Assembly (NCBI RefSeq): GCF_002220095.1 | Contig: NZ_CP022372.1 | Location: forward strand, 344,501-408,500 | Source of the DNA: Bosea sp. AS-1 | GTDB taxonomy: Bacteria > Pseudomonadota > Alphaproteobacteria > Rhizobiales > Beijerinckiaceae | DNA: 64,000 nt | Direction of reading: 5' to 3' | In this document: positions 7,492-16,017 of the stretch, one piece after another | Position numbering within the stretch: position 1 is the stretch's first letter | How the letters are laid out: each line of letters starts with the position of its first letter | Translations under genes and position numbers: made by a program | Notes under the pieces: generated by a model | What the model was told of the DNA's origin: nothing | The model's database searches: none | Seen by the model: the letters and a program-made list of their open reading frames with translations, nothing else

Positions 7492-8382
7492 ATGACGATG
7501 CCGACACGGCTGCAGCAGGAGATTGCCGAGCGCATCCTGCAACTCGTGCGCGACGATGCGCTCGCGACGGGTGCCTGGCTCAACGAGAATGCGACGGCGC
7601 GGCGCCTTGGCGTTTCGCGCACGCCGGTGCGCGCCGCGCTCGATCATCTGGCCGAGCAGGGGGTGGTGCGGCGCCACCTCAACAAGGGCATCGAGATCCT
7701 GAAGCTGCCGGCCGCGGGCGACAGTGTCCTGCCGCCGGAGGAGATCGACCTTGCCATGGTCCGGCTCGCGCATGAGCGCGAGAACGGGCTCCTGCCGGAC
7801 GAGGTCTCGGAGCTCGAGGTGATGCGGCGTTACGAGCTTGGCCGACCGGAAGCGCAGAAGCTGCTTGCTCGCCTGGCCGATCTCGACATGGTCGAGCGCA
7901 AGCCGGGCTATGGCTGGCGCTTCCTGCACGAGCCGCGCGACCAGCGCCTGCGCGAGGAAAGCTATCGTTTCCGCCTGATCATCGAGCCAATGGCGATGCT
8001 GGAGCCCGGCTTCCATCTCGATCCCGGCTGGATCGCCGAGATGCGGGCGCGCCATGCCGAGACCCTGCGACAGCCCTGGCGCGAATCGTCGAGCATCGCC
8101 TTCTACGAAATGAATGCCGATTTTCACGAAGGCTTGGCTGCGGCCACCGGCAATCGCTATTTCCATTCGGCTGTGCGGCGCCAGAACCAGCTCAGGCGCC
8201 TCTCGAACTATGACTGGGACCATGGCTTCGAGCGGGTGCAGGTGAACTGCACCGAGCATCTGGGCATGCTGGACCATCTGGAAGCGGGCGAGAACGAGGT
8301 CGCTTCGGCGCTGATGCGCAGCCATCTGCTGCGCGCAAGCAAGCTCAGGCCGCCCGCGAAACCGGGCAAGTCGGTCGATTGA
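7492..8382 (+). CDS. GntR family regulator with two winged-helix segments and FCD domain
   Basis: Predicted repressor of 296 residues, longer than usual for the family. A first winged helix-turn-helix occupies about residues 8-72 (RRLGVSRTPVRAALDHLAEQGVV). A second segment at about 83-145 (EVMRRYELGRPEAQKLLARL, then KPGYGWRF as the wing) has the same architecture. The rest (about 152-290) is an FCD ligand domain with MNADFHEG and the later histidines in CTEHLGML and MRSHLL. A start at 7498 is equally possible. It is divergent from the C45/binding-protein-2 operon and directly precedes the M29 aminopeptidase, so control of both is plausible. Confidence 0.88.
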   Translation: MTMPTRLQQEIAERILQLVRDDALATGAWLNENATARRLGVSRTPVRAALDHLAEQGVVRRHLNKGIEILKLPAAGDSVLPPEEIDLAMVRLAHERENGLLPDEVSELEVMRRYELGRPEAQKLLARLADLDMVERKPGYGWRFLHEPRDQRLREESYRFRLIIEPMAMLEPGFHLDPGWIAEMRARHAETLRQPWRESSSIAFYEMNADFHEGLAAATGNRYFHSAVRRQNQLRRLSNYDWDHGFERVQVNCTEHLGMLDHLEAGENEVASALMRSHLLRASKLRPPAKPGKSVD

Positions 8383-8490
8383 ACGGCGTCCGGACCGTCA
8401 TGGGATGACCGCCCTGCTGCAGAACCGGTTGACCCGGCGCCGAATTGCGCGAGCAATGGCGGAAATCCCGAATCCGATAGGTCGAGTGCC

Positions 8491-9741
8491 ATGACTGTCC
8501 ACCAGCGTCCGCAAGCCATTGATTCCGCCAAGCTCGACAAGCTGGCCGAGGTCGCCATCCGTATCGGCCTGAACCTGCAGCCGGGGCAGGACTTGTTCCT
8601 GACCGCTCCCGTTGCCGCGCTGCCGCTGGTCCGGCGGATTGCCGAGCACGCCTACAAGGCTGGCGCCGGCATCGTCACGCCGCTGCTCTCCGATGAGGAG
8701 ATCACGCTGGCGCGCTACCGCAACGCGCCGGATGCGAGCTTCGACAAGGCGCCGGGCTGGCTCTACCAGGGCGTGGCCAAGGCCTTCAGCGAGAACACGG
8801 CGCGGCTCGCCATCGTCGGCGACAATCCGATGCTGCTCGCCGACGAGGATCCCGCCAAGGTCGGCCGTGCCGCGAAGGCGAATTCGCTGGCCTATCAGCC
8901 GGCGCTGGAAAAGATCGCCGGCTTCGACATCAACTGGAATATCATCGCCTATCCGAGCGCGGCCTGGGCGAAGCAGGTTTTCCCGGACGATGCCGAGGAG
9001 GTCGCGGTTGGCAAGCTGGCCGAGGCGATTTTCGCCGCCTCGCGCCTCAATGAAGCCGATCCGGTCGCGGCGTGGAAGGCGCATAATGCGGCGCTGCGCA
9101 GCCGGCGCGATTGGCTGAACGGCCAGCGCTTCGCCTCGCTGCATTTCACCGGGCCGGGCACCGATCTGATCGTGGGTCTCGCGGACGGGCATGACTGGCA
9201 GGGCGGGGCCTCGCCGGCCAAGAACGGCATCGTCTGCAATCCGAACATCCCGACCGAGGAGGTCTTCACCACGCCGCATGCCCGCCGGGTCGAAGGCTAT
9301 GCGTCGAGCACCAAGCCGCTCTCCCATCAGGGCTCGCTGATCGACGAGATTCGTGTGCGCTTCGAAGGCGGCCGGATCGTCGAGGCCAAGGCTTCGCGCG
9401 GCGAACAGGTGTTGAACAAGGTGCTCGATACCGACGAGGGCGCGCGCCGGCTCGGCGAAGTGGCGCTGGTGCCGAACTCTTCGCCGATCTCGAAGAGCGG
9501 CATCCTGTTCTACAACACGCTCTTCGACGAGAACGCCTCCTGCCATATCGCGCTGGGGCAGTGCTACTCGAAATGCTTCGTCGATGGCGCCAGCCTCACG
9601 CTAGAGCAGATTGCGGCGCAGGGCGGCAACAAGAGCCTGATCCATATCGACTGGATGATCGGCTCGGGTGAGGTCGACATCGACGGCATCCATGCCGACG
9701 GGCGCCGCGTGCCGGTGTTCCGGAAGGGCGAGTGGGCCTGA
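8491..9741 (+). CDS. M29 family metallo-aminopeptidase
   Basis: Aminopeptidase of the M29 (aminopeptidase T/S, AmpS) family, 416 residues, the normal length. These dimeric cytoplasmic enzymes use two metal ions to remove N-terminal residues from peptides. Metal-ligand candidates are visible: glutamate in PNIPTEEVFTTPH, glutamate in LGEVALVP, histidine in ASCHIALG, and the His-x-Asp pair in LIHIDWMIGS. It follows the second gntR by 108 bases on the same strand and ends 15 bases before the convergent P1 aminopeptidase gene. Together with the peptide importer and the other hydrolases it supports intracellular breakdown of imported peptides. Confidence 0.92.
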   Translation: MTVHQRPQAIDSAKLDKLAEVAIRIGLNLQPGQDLFLTAPVAALPLVRRIAEHAYKAGAGIVTPLLSDEEITLARYRNAPDASFDKAPGWLYQGVAKAFSENTARLAIVGDNPMLLADEDPAKVGRAAKANSLAYQPALEKIAGFDINWNIIAYPSAAWAKQVFPDDAEEVAVGKLAEAIFAASRLNEADPVAAWKAHNAALRSRRDWLNGQRFASLHFTGPGTDLIVGLADGHDWQGGASPAKNGIVCNPNIPTEEVFTTPHARRVEGYASSTKPLSHQGSLIDEIRVRFEGGRIVEAKASRGEQVLNKVLDTDEGARRLGEVALVPNSSPISKSGILFYNTLFDENASCHIALGQCYSKCFVDGASLTLEQIAAQGGNKSLIHIDWMIGSGEVDIDGIHADGRRVPVFRKGEWA

Positions 9742-9756
9742 GGCGCCTGCTTCGCG

Positions 9757-10794
9757 TCAGGAAAGGTGCGCGCGTAGCCAATCGCCGAGGGACGGGCGGC
9801 GATGCCCGTCGCGCCCGGTCGTGGCAGGCGCGACGATCATCGCGTTGAGCACGGCTTCCTGCGTCGCTTCGACCGCGGCGCGGAAGAGTGTGTCGATCCG
9901 GTTCTCGTTGAGCGCGCGCAGCGGGACGAGGTCGGCGGGTTGGTCGTGATCGATCGGGTCGGCCGTGGAGAAGGCGACCGCGATGTCGCCGCTGCCATTG
10001 CCCCAGAAGGCGCCGAGCCGGGCGAGTCCGGCGCCACCCCGCCGCGCGATCCGGTGCAGCTGCCGAGATTCCAGCGGTACGTCGGTCGCGACGACGAGGA
10101 TCACCGAGCCGCGCTCGCCCTGCGGCTTCATTTGCGACGGGGCAGGGCGACGTCCGTCGGGCAGGATCAGATCGCCGGCATTGCCGAAATTGGCGAGTGC
10201 CAGAACACCGAGCGTATAACCGGTTCCATCGAGGGCGAAGCGGCGCGAGGCCGTGCCGATGCCGCCCTTGAAGCCGAAGGCGCTCATGCCTGTGCCGGCG
10301 CCGACCGCGCCTTCCGCGACGGGGCCGGACGCGGCGGCGTCGAGGGCCGCGAAGGCGTGTTCCATCGTCAGCGCGCGGGCCCGGATATCCGAAAGATAGC
10401 CGTCATTGCATTCGAGCACGATCGGATTGACCGTGCCGGTCTCGCGGCCGATGTCAGGATTGGCGGCGAGCGCGCGCGTCACCAGCGCATCGAAGCCGGT
10501 GCCGACGGCCAGTGTGTTGCCGAGCAGGAGCGGGGTCTCGATCTGGCCGAGCTCGGCGAGCTGCATCAGGCCGGCGCTCTTGCCGAAGCCATTGATGATG
10601 TCGACCGCAGCCCGGACCTTCCGGCGAAACAGATTGCCGCCATGCGGCAGCAGGGCCGTGAAGCCGGTGAGGAGATCGCCGTCCCGCATGGTATGATGGC
10701 CGAGCTTCACGCCCGGTACGTCTGTAATGGCATTGAGCGGGCCCGGCTGCATGATGCCGCAGATGAGGCCGAAATCGCGAGCGCGCTGGGGCAT
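9757..10794 (-). CDS. P1 family aminopeptidase (DmpA/BapA-like)
   Basis: Self-processing aminopeptidase of family S58/P1, 345 residues. Relatives (DmpA of Ochrobactrum, beta-peptidyl aminopeptidase BapA) remove L-amino acids, D-alanyl esters/amides or beta-amino acids. The precursor cleaves before a serine; here the site is Gly229-Ser230 in ERGSVILVVATD. Other family landmarks are ITDVPGVKLGHHT, VNPIVLECND and GAGTGMSAFGFKGGIGTASR. No signal peptide is seen. The gene is convergent with the M29 gene and divergent from the DUF1810 gene. With the C45 enzyme it makes two auto-processed N-terminal nucleophile enzymes in the same locus. Confidence 0.92.
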   Translation of the reverse strand: MPQRARDFGLICGIMQPGPLNAITDVPGVKLGHHTMRDGDLLTGFTALLPHGGNLFRRKVRAAVDIINGFGKSAGLMQLAELGQIETPLLLGNTLAVGTGFDALVTRALAANPDIGRETGTVNPIVLECNDGYLSDIRARALTMEHAFAALDAAASGPVAEGAVGAGTGMSAFGFKGGIGTASRRFALDGTGYTLGVLALANFGNAGDLILPDGRRPAPSQMKPQGERGSVILVVATDVPLESRQLHRIARRGGAGLARLGAFWGNGSGDIAVAFSTADPIDHDQPADLVPLRALNENRIDTLFRAAVEATQEAVLNAMIVAPATTGRDGHRRPSLGDWLRAHLS

Positions 10795-10904
10795 GGGTTC
10801 CGATCCGGATCGACAGGCGCGACGGGCTTAGCTCATCTCTTCGTCCGGCGGGAGCCGGTTTGCCGCATGGTCCCAATGAACACCGGCATGTTGCGGAGGT
10901 CCTG

Positions 10905-11339
10905 ATGACATCCGAAGGCTTCGATCCGGGGCGTTTCATCACCGCTCAGGAGCGGATTTACGCTGCGGCGTTGGCCGAACTGCAGGCCGGATGCAAGCAG
11001 ATGCACTGGATGTGGTTCATCTTCCCGCAATTGCGCGGGCTCGGCCTCTCGCCGACCTCCCAGTTCTATGGGCTCGCGACGCTTGAAGAGGCGCGGGCCT
11101 ATCTCGCTCATCCCGTTCTCGGGAGGCGGCTCAAGGCCTGCACCCAGGCCGTTCTAGCGCATGAAGGCCAGACCGCCCGCGCGATCTTCGGCTCGCCGGA
11201 CGATCTGAAGCTGCGCTCGTCGATGACGCTGTTCGACCGGGCCGATGGCGGTGCCAACACCCCCTACCGCGCGGTACTGCACGGCTTCTTCGGCGGCGAG
11301 GCCGATCCCCTGACGCTGGAGTTGCTGCGCCGCGCATGA
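10905..11339 (+). CDS. DUF1810 family protein
   Basis: Small conserved bacterial protein of 144 residues with the family segment MHWMWFIFPQLRGLG near residues 30-45, the hallmark of DUF1810, and a second conserved block SPDDLKLRSSMTLF. Biochemical function of the family is unknown to me. GGAGG lies five bases before the ATG at 10905, which fixes this start over an upstream ATG at 10860. It is divergent from the P1 peptidase gene and 64 bases upstream of the exporter-like gene on the same strand. Predicted soluble, with no signal peptide. Confidence 0.85.
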   Translation: MTSEGFDPGRFITAQERIYAAALAELQAGCKQMHWMWFIFPQLRGLGLSPTSQFYGLATLEEARAYLAHPVLGRRLKACTQAVLAHEGQTARAIFGSPDDLKLRSSMTLFDRADGGANTPYRAVLHGFFGGEADPLTLELLRRA

Positions 11340-11403
11340 ACCGGCTCGGGTGCGGATCAAATGGTGCCCGAGCGCGTTATGCATGGCGCAAACGGGGGCG
11401 ATC

Positions 11404-13272
11404 ATGAATCCGGACAAGGTGATGAGTTCGGCGGCACCGGCAGATTCGGGGCCGGACAGCGGTGTCGGCGGTCACGCGGGCCTTCCGGCGAACTGGCCCC
11501 AGATCGTTGCCCTGCTCGGCACCGTCGCGGTGCTCTATGTCGCACGGGAAGTCTTCATCCCCCTCGCGATCGCGGTTCTGCTCACTTTCGCGCTGGCGCC
11601 GCTGGTTTCGATCATCCGCCGCGCCGGCGTCTGGCGCACGCCGGCGGTCATCGCCGTGGTCACGGCGGCCTTCATCGGGATCGCCGCGTTCAGTTTTCTG
11701 GTGGTGAGCCAGCTTTCCGAGCTCTCCGGGCAATTGCCGACCTATCAGGCCAATATCCTGGAAAAGGTCCGCAGCCTCAAAGATGCCGGCGCCGGCCATG
11801 GCGTCATCGCCCAGATCACCGAGGCGGTCGAGCGCGTCGGCCGCGAGATCGGCCGCAGCGGCGATGCCGCCACCGGGCAGCGCGACGGTGAGGGCAGCGG
11901 TCCGCTTCTCGTGCAGATCTACTCGCCCGAGCAGCCGATCCAGATCCTGACCAGCATGATCTCGCCATTGATCGGCCCGCTGGCGACGGCGGGCCTCGTC
12001 ATCGTGGTCGTCATCTTCATGCTGCTGGAGCGCGAGGACCTGCGCGACCGCTTCATCCGCCTCGTCGGCTATAGCGACCTGCACCGCACGACGGAGGCTC
12101 TGCAGGAAGCTGGCAGCCGGGTCGGCCAGTACCTCTTGATGCAGCTCGTCGTGAACGTGACCTATGGGGTGCCGGTCGCGCTCGGCCTGTGGTGGATCGG
12201 TATTCCCAATGCCGCGCTATGGGGCGCGCTCGCCATCGTCATGCGGTTCGTGCCCTATATCGGCCCCGCCGTCTCGATGGTCCTGCCGCTGTTCCTTGCC
12301 GTTGCGGTTTCGCCTGGCTGGACCCTGCTTCTTTGGGTCGGCGCACTCTTCCTCGTGATGGAGCTGGTGATCAACAATGTCGTGGAACCGTGGCTCTACG
12401 GTTCCCGGACCGGGCTGTCGCCGCTCGCCATCATCGTTTCAGCGATCTTCTGGACCTGGCTGTGGGGGCCTGTGGGGCTGGTGATGTCGACGCCGCTCAC
12501 GGTCTGCCTCGTCGTGCTCGGCAAGCATGTTCCGCAGTTCCAGTTCTTCGAGGTCCTGCTCGGAAACGAGCCGGTTCTCGACCCCGAGATGCGGCTCTAT
12601 CAGAGGTTGCTCGCCAATGATCCGAACGAAGCCACGGACCAGCTCGAGGAGCTGCTGGAGGAGAGGGCGCTTCCGGAGGTCTATGGCGAGATCGCCATCC
12701 CGGCCCTGATCCTGGCCGACCGCGACAGGCAGCGCGGCGTCATGGCCGAGGACCAGCTCGGGACGGTGTCATCGGCCGCCCGGACCGTCGTCGCCAACCT
12801 GTCGGAAGACATGGACTCGGCGGAGGCGAAGGAAGAAGCGCGCGAAGAGCGCGCACCTGCCACCCCGGTGAGATCCGCACTGTGTGTCGGCGGCCGCAGC
12901 GCGCTGGACGATGTCAGTGCGATGATGCTCGCCCACGCCCTTGCTGCCGAAGGGTATCGAGCCACGGCGGTCGCGCGGACGATGCTGGGGGCGGCGAGGG
13001 CCGAGCGGGCCTCCGATGTCGCCGTCGTCGCCGTCTGCCTGCTGAATGTCGCCTCGATCCGCAGCGGACGCTTTCTGGTGAGGCGCCTGAAGCGGCAATG
13101 GCCGCAGGCGCGGATCGGCCTGGTGATTTGGCGCGATCCCGCCGAGCCGGAGGTTGCCACCGGGACAGGGCTCATGCCGGAAGCGGATTTCGTCGCGCAG
13201 AGCTTCAGCGAGGTGGCTGCTTCTGTCGCGGGCACGGATCGGAGCGAACGTCGAGAAGAGAACCTAGCCTGA
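11404..13272 (+). CDS. AI-2E (PerM/YdiK) family transporter with long C-terminal extension
   Basis: Inner-membrane protein of the AI-2 exporter (PerM) superfamily, 622 residues. The first about 370 residues contain the family core: two early membrane helices (VAREVFIPLAIAVLLTF), an amphipathic periplasmic region, and the later helices with PLIGPLATAGLV, RFVPYIGPAVSM and NNVVEPWLYG. Typical members end near 350-400 residues. Here about 240 more follow: a charged helix-rich stretch (NDPNEATDQLEELLEER), an acidic linker and a compact alpha/beta-like domain from about residue 495 (SALCVGGRSALDDVSAM) that recalls a Rossmann or B12-binding fold. Other members of the superfamily are Na+/H+ antiporters or of unknown substrate, so quorum signalling should not be assumed. 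An upstream ATG at 11350 is possible but has no better ribosome site. Confidence 0.85.
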   Translation: MNPDKVMSSAAPADSGPDSGVGGHAGLPANWPQIVALLGTVAVLYVAREVFIPLAIAVLLTFALAPLVSIIRRAGVWRTPAVIAVVTAAFIGIAAFSFLVVSQLSELSGQLPTYQANILEKVRSLKDAGAGHGVIAQITEAVERVGREIGRSGDAATGQRDGEGSGPLLVQIYSPEQPIQILTSMISPLIGPLATAGLVIVVVIFMLLEREDLRDRFIRLVGYSDLHRTTEALQEAGSRVGQYLLMQLVVNVTYGVPVALGLWWIGIPNAALWGALAIVMRFVPYIGPAVSMVLPLFLAVAVSPGWTLLLWVGALFLVMELVINNVVEPWLYGSRTGLSPLAIIVSAIFWTWLWGPVGLVMSTPLTVCLVVLGKHVPQFQFFEVLLGNEPVLDPEMRLYQRLLANDPNEATDQLEELLEERALPEVYGEIAIPALILADRDRQRGVMAEDQLGTVSSAARTVVANLSEDMDSAEAKEEAREERAPATPVRSALCVGGRSALDDVSAMMLAHALAAEGYRATAVARTMLGAARAERASDVAVVAVCLLNVASIRSGRFLVRRLKRQWPQARIGLVIWRDPAEPEVATGTGLMPEADFVAQSFSEVAASVAGTDRSERREENLA

Positions 13273-13365
13273 CGGGGCGCTCGTCCTCAGCCATTTCCCT
13301 ACGGGATTCTGCGAACCTGCGCGATCCTCACGATACGGAAGGTTCGATCACCAGGCGAATCCGAA

Positions 13366-13395
13366 AAGCAAAAAGCGCCGGAAGATCCGACGCTT
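13366..13395 (-). terminator. Rho-independent terminator of tRNA-Gly
   Basis: On the minus strand a 10-bp stem (AAGCGTCGGA / TCCGGCGCTT, one G-T pair) with loop TCT is followed by TTTTGCTTTT. It lies 28 bases downstream of the tRNA 3' end. Confidence 0.8.
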
Positions 13396-13422
13396 GCATG
13401 CTTCTCAAGTCCTGAGATTGTC

Positions 13423-13497
13423 TGGAGCGGGCGAAGGGATTCGAACCCTCGACCCCAACCTTGGCAAGGTTGTGCTCTACCCCTGAGCTACACCCGC
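13423..13497 (-). tRNA. tRNA-Gly(GCC)
   Basis: The minus strand reads as a complete 75-nt tRNA with encoded CCA. Acceptor arms GCGGGTG and CGCCCGC pair with one G-C run and a terminal match; the D-arm GCTCAGGGGTAGAGC, anticodon loop CTTGCCAAG (anticodon GCC, glycine) and the T-loop GGTTCGAATCC are all present. Discriminator base is T. A weak promoter-like pair (CTTGCG / CAATAA, 18-base spacing) lies about 36 bases upstream at 13533-13562. A good terminator follows. Confidence 0.97.
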
Positions 13498-13774
13498 ATC
13501 CGAGACAGTCGCGCCGTGGCGGCGCGGCCGGGTTATTGCCCCAAAGCGCTGCGGAGCGCAAGCGTCTCGGCAAAGTTTTTTTGCGACCTGTCGATAAAAC
13601 CCGCGACGCGCCGGTTTCACGCCGGACTATCGGCGAGCGTTCCGGGCGATTTCAGGCCAGGTGGAGGCCGGGCTCGCGACGCGGGCCGCCCTTGCCGGAA
13701 TATGGATTACGCTTCCGGCTCAAATGGTCTAGAGCCCGATCAGATCGGATTGAATCGGTTCTCTCGTGCCCGCC

Positions 13775-14314
13775 ATGACTGCGACTTCCCAGATCGCCCC
13801 TCTCACTTCCGAGGAATTGTGTGCGCGCCTCGCGGCGAGCGGCATCGCCTTCCACCGCACCGACCATCCGGCCGTGTTCACGGTGGCGGAGACCGCTCCG
13901 CATCGCGACATGATGATCGGCCTGCAGACGAAGAACCTGTTCCTGAAGGATAAGAAGGGTCGACTCTTCCTCGTCTCGGCCAAATCGGACGCCCGCATCG
14001 ACCTGAAGCGGCTGCACGAGACGCTCGGCGCCAGCGGCAGACTTTCCTTCGGCTCGGCCGAACTCCTGCTGGAGAAGCTGGGCGTGACGCCCGGCTCGGT
14101 CACCGCCTTCGCCGTCGTCAACGATCGTGCTGGGGCCGTGACCATGGTGCTCGACGCCAATCTGATGACAGGCGAGGAGGTCAACTTCCATCCGCTGGTC
14201 AACACTGCCACGCTGCGCATGGCGCGCGACGATCTCATCGCCTTCCTGCGCGAGACCGGCCACGAGCCGTTGATCGTCGATTTGCCGGCGCCGCCCGATG
14301 GACAGAACGGCTAA
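13775..14314 (+). CDS. YbaK/EbsC (ProXp-type) aminoacyl-tRNA deacylase
   Basis: Trans-editing deacylase of the YbaK/ProX superfamily, about 179 residues. Relatives hydrolyse mischarged tRNAs such as Ala- or Cys-tRNA(Pro) in the cytoplasm. Matching features are the N-terminal HRTDHPAVFTVAE segment, the conserved lysine block TKNLFLKDKKGRLFLVSA, and GSVTAFAVVNDRAGAVTMVLD with N(F)HP later (VNFHPLVNTAT). The length and the TKNLFLKD block fit the ProXp-ala/PrdX branch. GTG at 13766 is an alternative start; neither start has a strong ribosome site. It precedes the thioredoxin-like gene by about 115 bases. Confidence 0.9.
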   Translation: MTATSQIAPLTSEELCARLAASGIAFHRTDHPAVFTVAETAPHRDMMIGLQTKNLFLKDKKGRLFLVSAKSDARIDLKRLHETLGASGRLSFGSAELLLEKLGVTPGSVTAFAVVNDRAGAVTMVLDANLMTGEEVNFHPLVNTATLRMARDDLIAFLRETGHEPLIVDLPAPPDGQNG

Positions 14315-14428
14315 AGCTCCCCATTTATGGGGCGGCCTGCCATGGCGGGCCACTGGCAAACACGCAAGATTCCGGACACGCCGGCAGAATCCAGCGGATC
14401 GGGACGACGGCATCACGAAGGGCGACCC

Positions 14429-15328
14429 ATGCTGGTCAATGGCGAGGCGGCCGAGCAACCCGGCCTGATCAAGGACACCACCACCCAGGGCTTCCGCCAG
14501 GACGTCATCACCGAATCGATGCAGCAGCCGGTGCTGGTCGATTTCTGGGCGCCTTGGTGCGGTCCCTGCAAGCAGCTCACTCCCGTGATCGAGAAGGCGG
14601 TGAAGGCGGCGGGCGGTAAGGTCAAGCTCGTCAAGATGAACATCGACGAGCATCCGCAGATCCCCGGCCAGCTCGGCATCCAGTCGATTCCGGCGGTCAT
14701 CGCTTTCAAGCAGGGCCAGCCGATCGACGGTTTCATGGGCGCCCAGCCGGAAAGCCAGGTGAAGGCCTTCATCGAGCGCCTTGTGGGGCCAGTCGGACCA
14801 GGCGAGGCCGAGGAACTGATCGCGGCGGCGCAGGAAGCGCTCGCGGCGGGCGACGCCGCCGGCGCGAGCGAGCTCTACGCACATGTGCTCCAGATGGAGC
14901 CGGACAATCTCGCCGCCATTGCCGGGCTGTCGCGGCTGCATCTGGATACTGGCGACATCGAGGGCGCAAAGGGCATTCTCGCCACGGCGCCGCAGGAGAA
15001 GGCGGGCGATCCGGCGATCGCGGCCGTCCGCGCTGCCATCGAGCTCGCCGAGCAGGCGGCCTCGCTTGGCGATACGGCGGAGCTCGAGGCGAAGGTCGCG
15101 GCCAATCCGAAGGATCATCAGGCGCGCTTCGACCTGGCTCTGGCGCTCAATGCCAAGGACCGGCGCGACGAGGCCGTCGATCATCTGATCGCCATCATCA
15201 AGGCCGACAGGAAGTGGAACGACGACGGTGCGCGCAAGCAGCTGCTGCAGTTCTTCGAGGCCTGGGGGCCGATGGACGAGGCGAGCGTGGCAGGGCGCCG
15301 GAAGCTGTCGGCCTTGCTGTTTTCCTGA
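14429..15328 (+). CDS. Thioredoxin-TPR co-chaperone (CnoX/YbbN-like)
   Basis: Two-domain protein of 299 residues. Residues about 18-125 form a thioredoxin fold with the active site WAPWCGPCK (Cys44, Cys47) and the cis-proline region QSIPAVIAF. Residues about 130-299 are alanine-rich helical repeats of TPR type (QEALAAGDAAGASELYAHVLQ; LAIALNAKDRRDE-like repeat). This is the arrangement of YbbN/CnoX, which protects and hands client proteins to chaperones under oxidative stress. Unlike E. coli CnoX, the CxxC motif is intact, so redox activity is possible. AAGGG precedes the ATG. It lies in a rightward run with the LON-domain gene 17 bases downstream. Confidence 0.92.
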   Translation: MLVNGEAAEQPGLIKDTTTQGFRQDVITESMQQPVLVDFWAPWCGPCKQLTPVIEKAVKAAGGKVKLVKMNIDEHPQIPGQLGIQSIPAVIAFKQGQPIDGFMGAQPESQVKAFIERLVGPVGPGEAEELIAAAQEALAAGDAAGASELYAHVLQMEPDNLAAIAGLSRLHLDTGDIEGAKGILATAPQEKAGDPAIAAVRAAIELAEQAASLGDTAELEAKVAANPKDHQARFDLALALNAKDRRDEAVDHLIAIIKADRKWNDDGARKQLLQFFEAWGPMDEASVAGRRKLSALLFS

Positions 15329-15345
15329 CGCTGAGGGAGCCACGG

Positions 15346-16017
15346 ATGGGCATGAACGCCGTGTACAAGGGGGCCGGGGATTGTCCGCAGGTGATCCCGC
15401 TCTTCCCCTTGACTGGCGCTCTGCTGCTGCCGCGCGGCCAGATGCCGCTCAATATCTTCGAGCCGCGCTATCTGGCGATGATCGACGACGCGATCCGTAG
15501 CGACCGCGTCATCGGCATGATCCAGCCCGAGCCGGATGATGGGCGGCGTGTCGAGGTTCCGGGGCTGCTCAGGGTCGGTTGCCTCGGCCGCATCACCCAG
15601 TTCGCCGAAACCGGCGACGACCGCTATATCATCACCTTGACCGGTATCAGCCGCTTCCGTGTCGCCGAGGAATTGTCCGTGGCGACGCCGTACCGACAGG
15701 CGCGGGCGGATTACGAGCCCTTCGCCGTGGATTTCGTGGCCCGTGCCGGGGAGGAGGAGGTCGATCGCGACGGGTTGCTCCGGGCGTTGCGGGATTTCGC
15801 CAAGGCGAACGACCTCAAGATCGACTGGAAAGGCGTCAGCGAGGCACCAAACGAGGCGCTGGTCAATGCGCTGGCAATGATGTGCCCCTTCGGTCCGCGC
15901 GAGAAACAAGCGCTGCTCGAGGCACAAAGCCTGAAGCATCGCGCGGAGGTGCTGGTGGCGATCACCGAGATCGAGCTGGCGCGCGGCGGCGGCGACCCGG
16001 ATACCACCCTGCAGTGA
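15346..16017 (+). CDS. LON peptidase substrate-binding domain protein
   Basis: Stand-alone LON N-terminal (substrate-binding, PUA-like) domain protein of 223 residues. The family block IPLFPLTGALLLPRGQMPLNIFEPRY at the N-terminus is clear, although the peptidase and ATPase domains of Lon are absent. Such proteins are common in Alphaproteobacteria and have no settled function. GAGGGAG lies six bases before the ATG at 15346. Its TGA stop overlaps the GTG start of the next gene (GTGA), so the two are translationally coupled, and the thioredoxin-TPR gene is immediately upstream. Confidence 0.92.
   Translation: MGMNAVYKGAGDCPQVIPLFPLTGALLLPRGQMPLNIFEPRYLAMIDDAIRSDRVIGMIQPEPDDGRRVEVPGLLRVGCLGRITQFAETGDDRYIITLTGISRFRVAEELSVATPYRQARADYEPFAVDFVARAGEEEVDRDGLLRALRDFAKANDLKIDWKGVSEAPNEALVNALAMMCPFGPREKQALLEAQSLKHRAEVLVAITEIELARGGGDPDTTLQ

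Noticed and set aside
11404..13272. Quorum-sensing (AI-2 export) role for the AI-2E family protein.
   Set aside because: The family name derives from one member; no luxS or lsr gene is in the window and most homologues have other or unknown substrates.
13652..15343. A 563-codon minus-strand open frame over the YbaK and thioredoxin-TPR genes.
   Set aside because: Both genes on the plus strand have full families and normal lengths; the minus frame has neither motif nor start signal.
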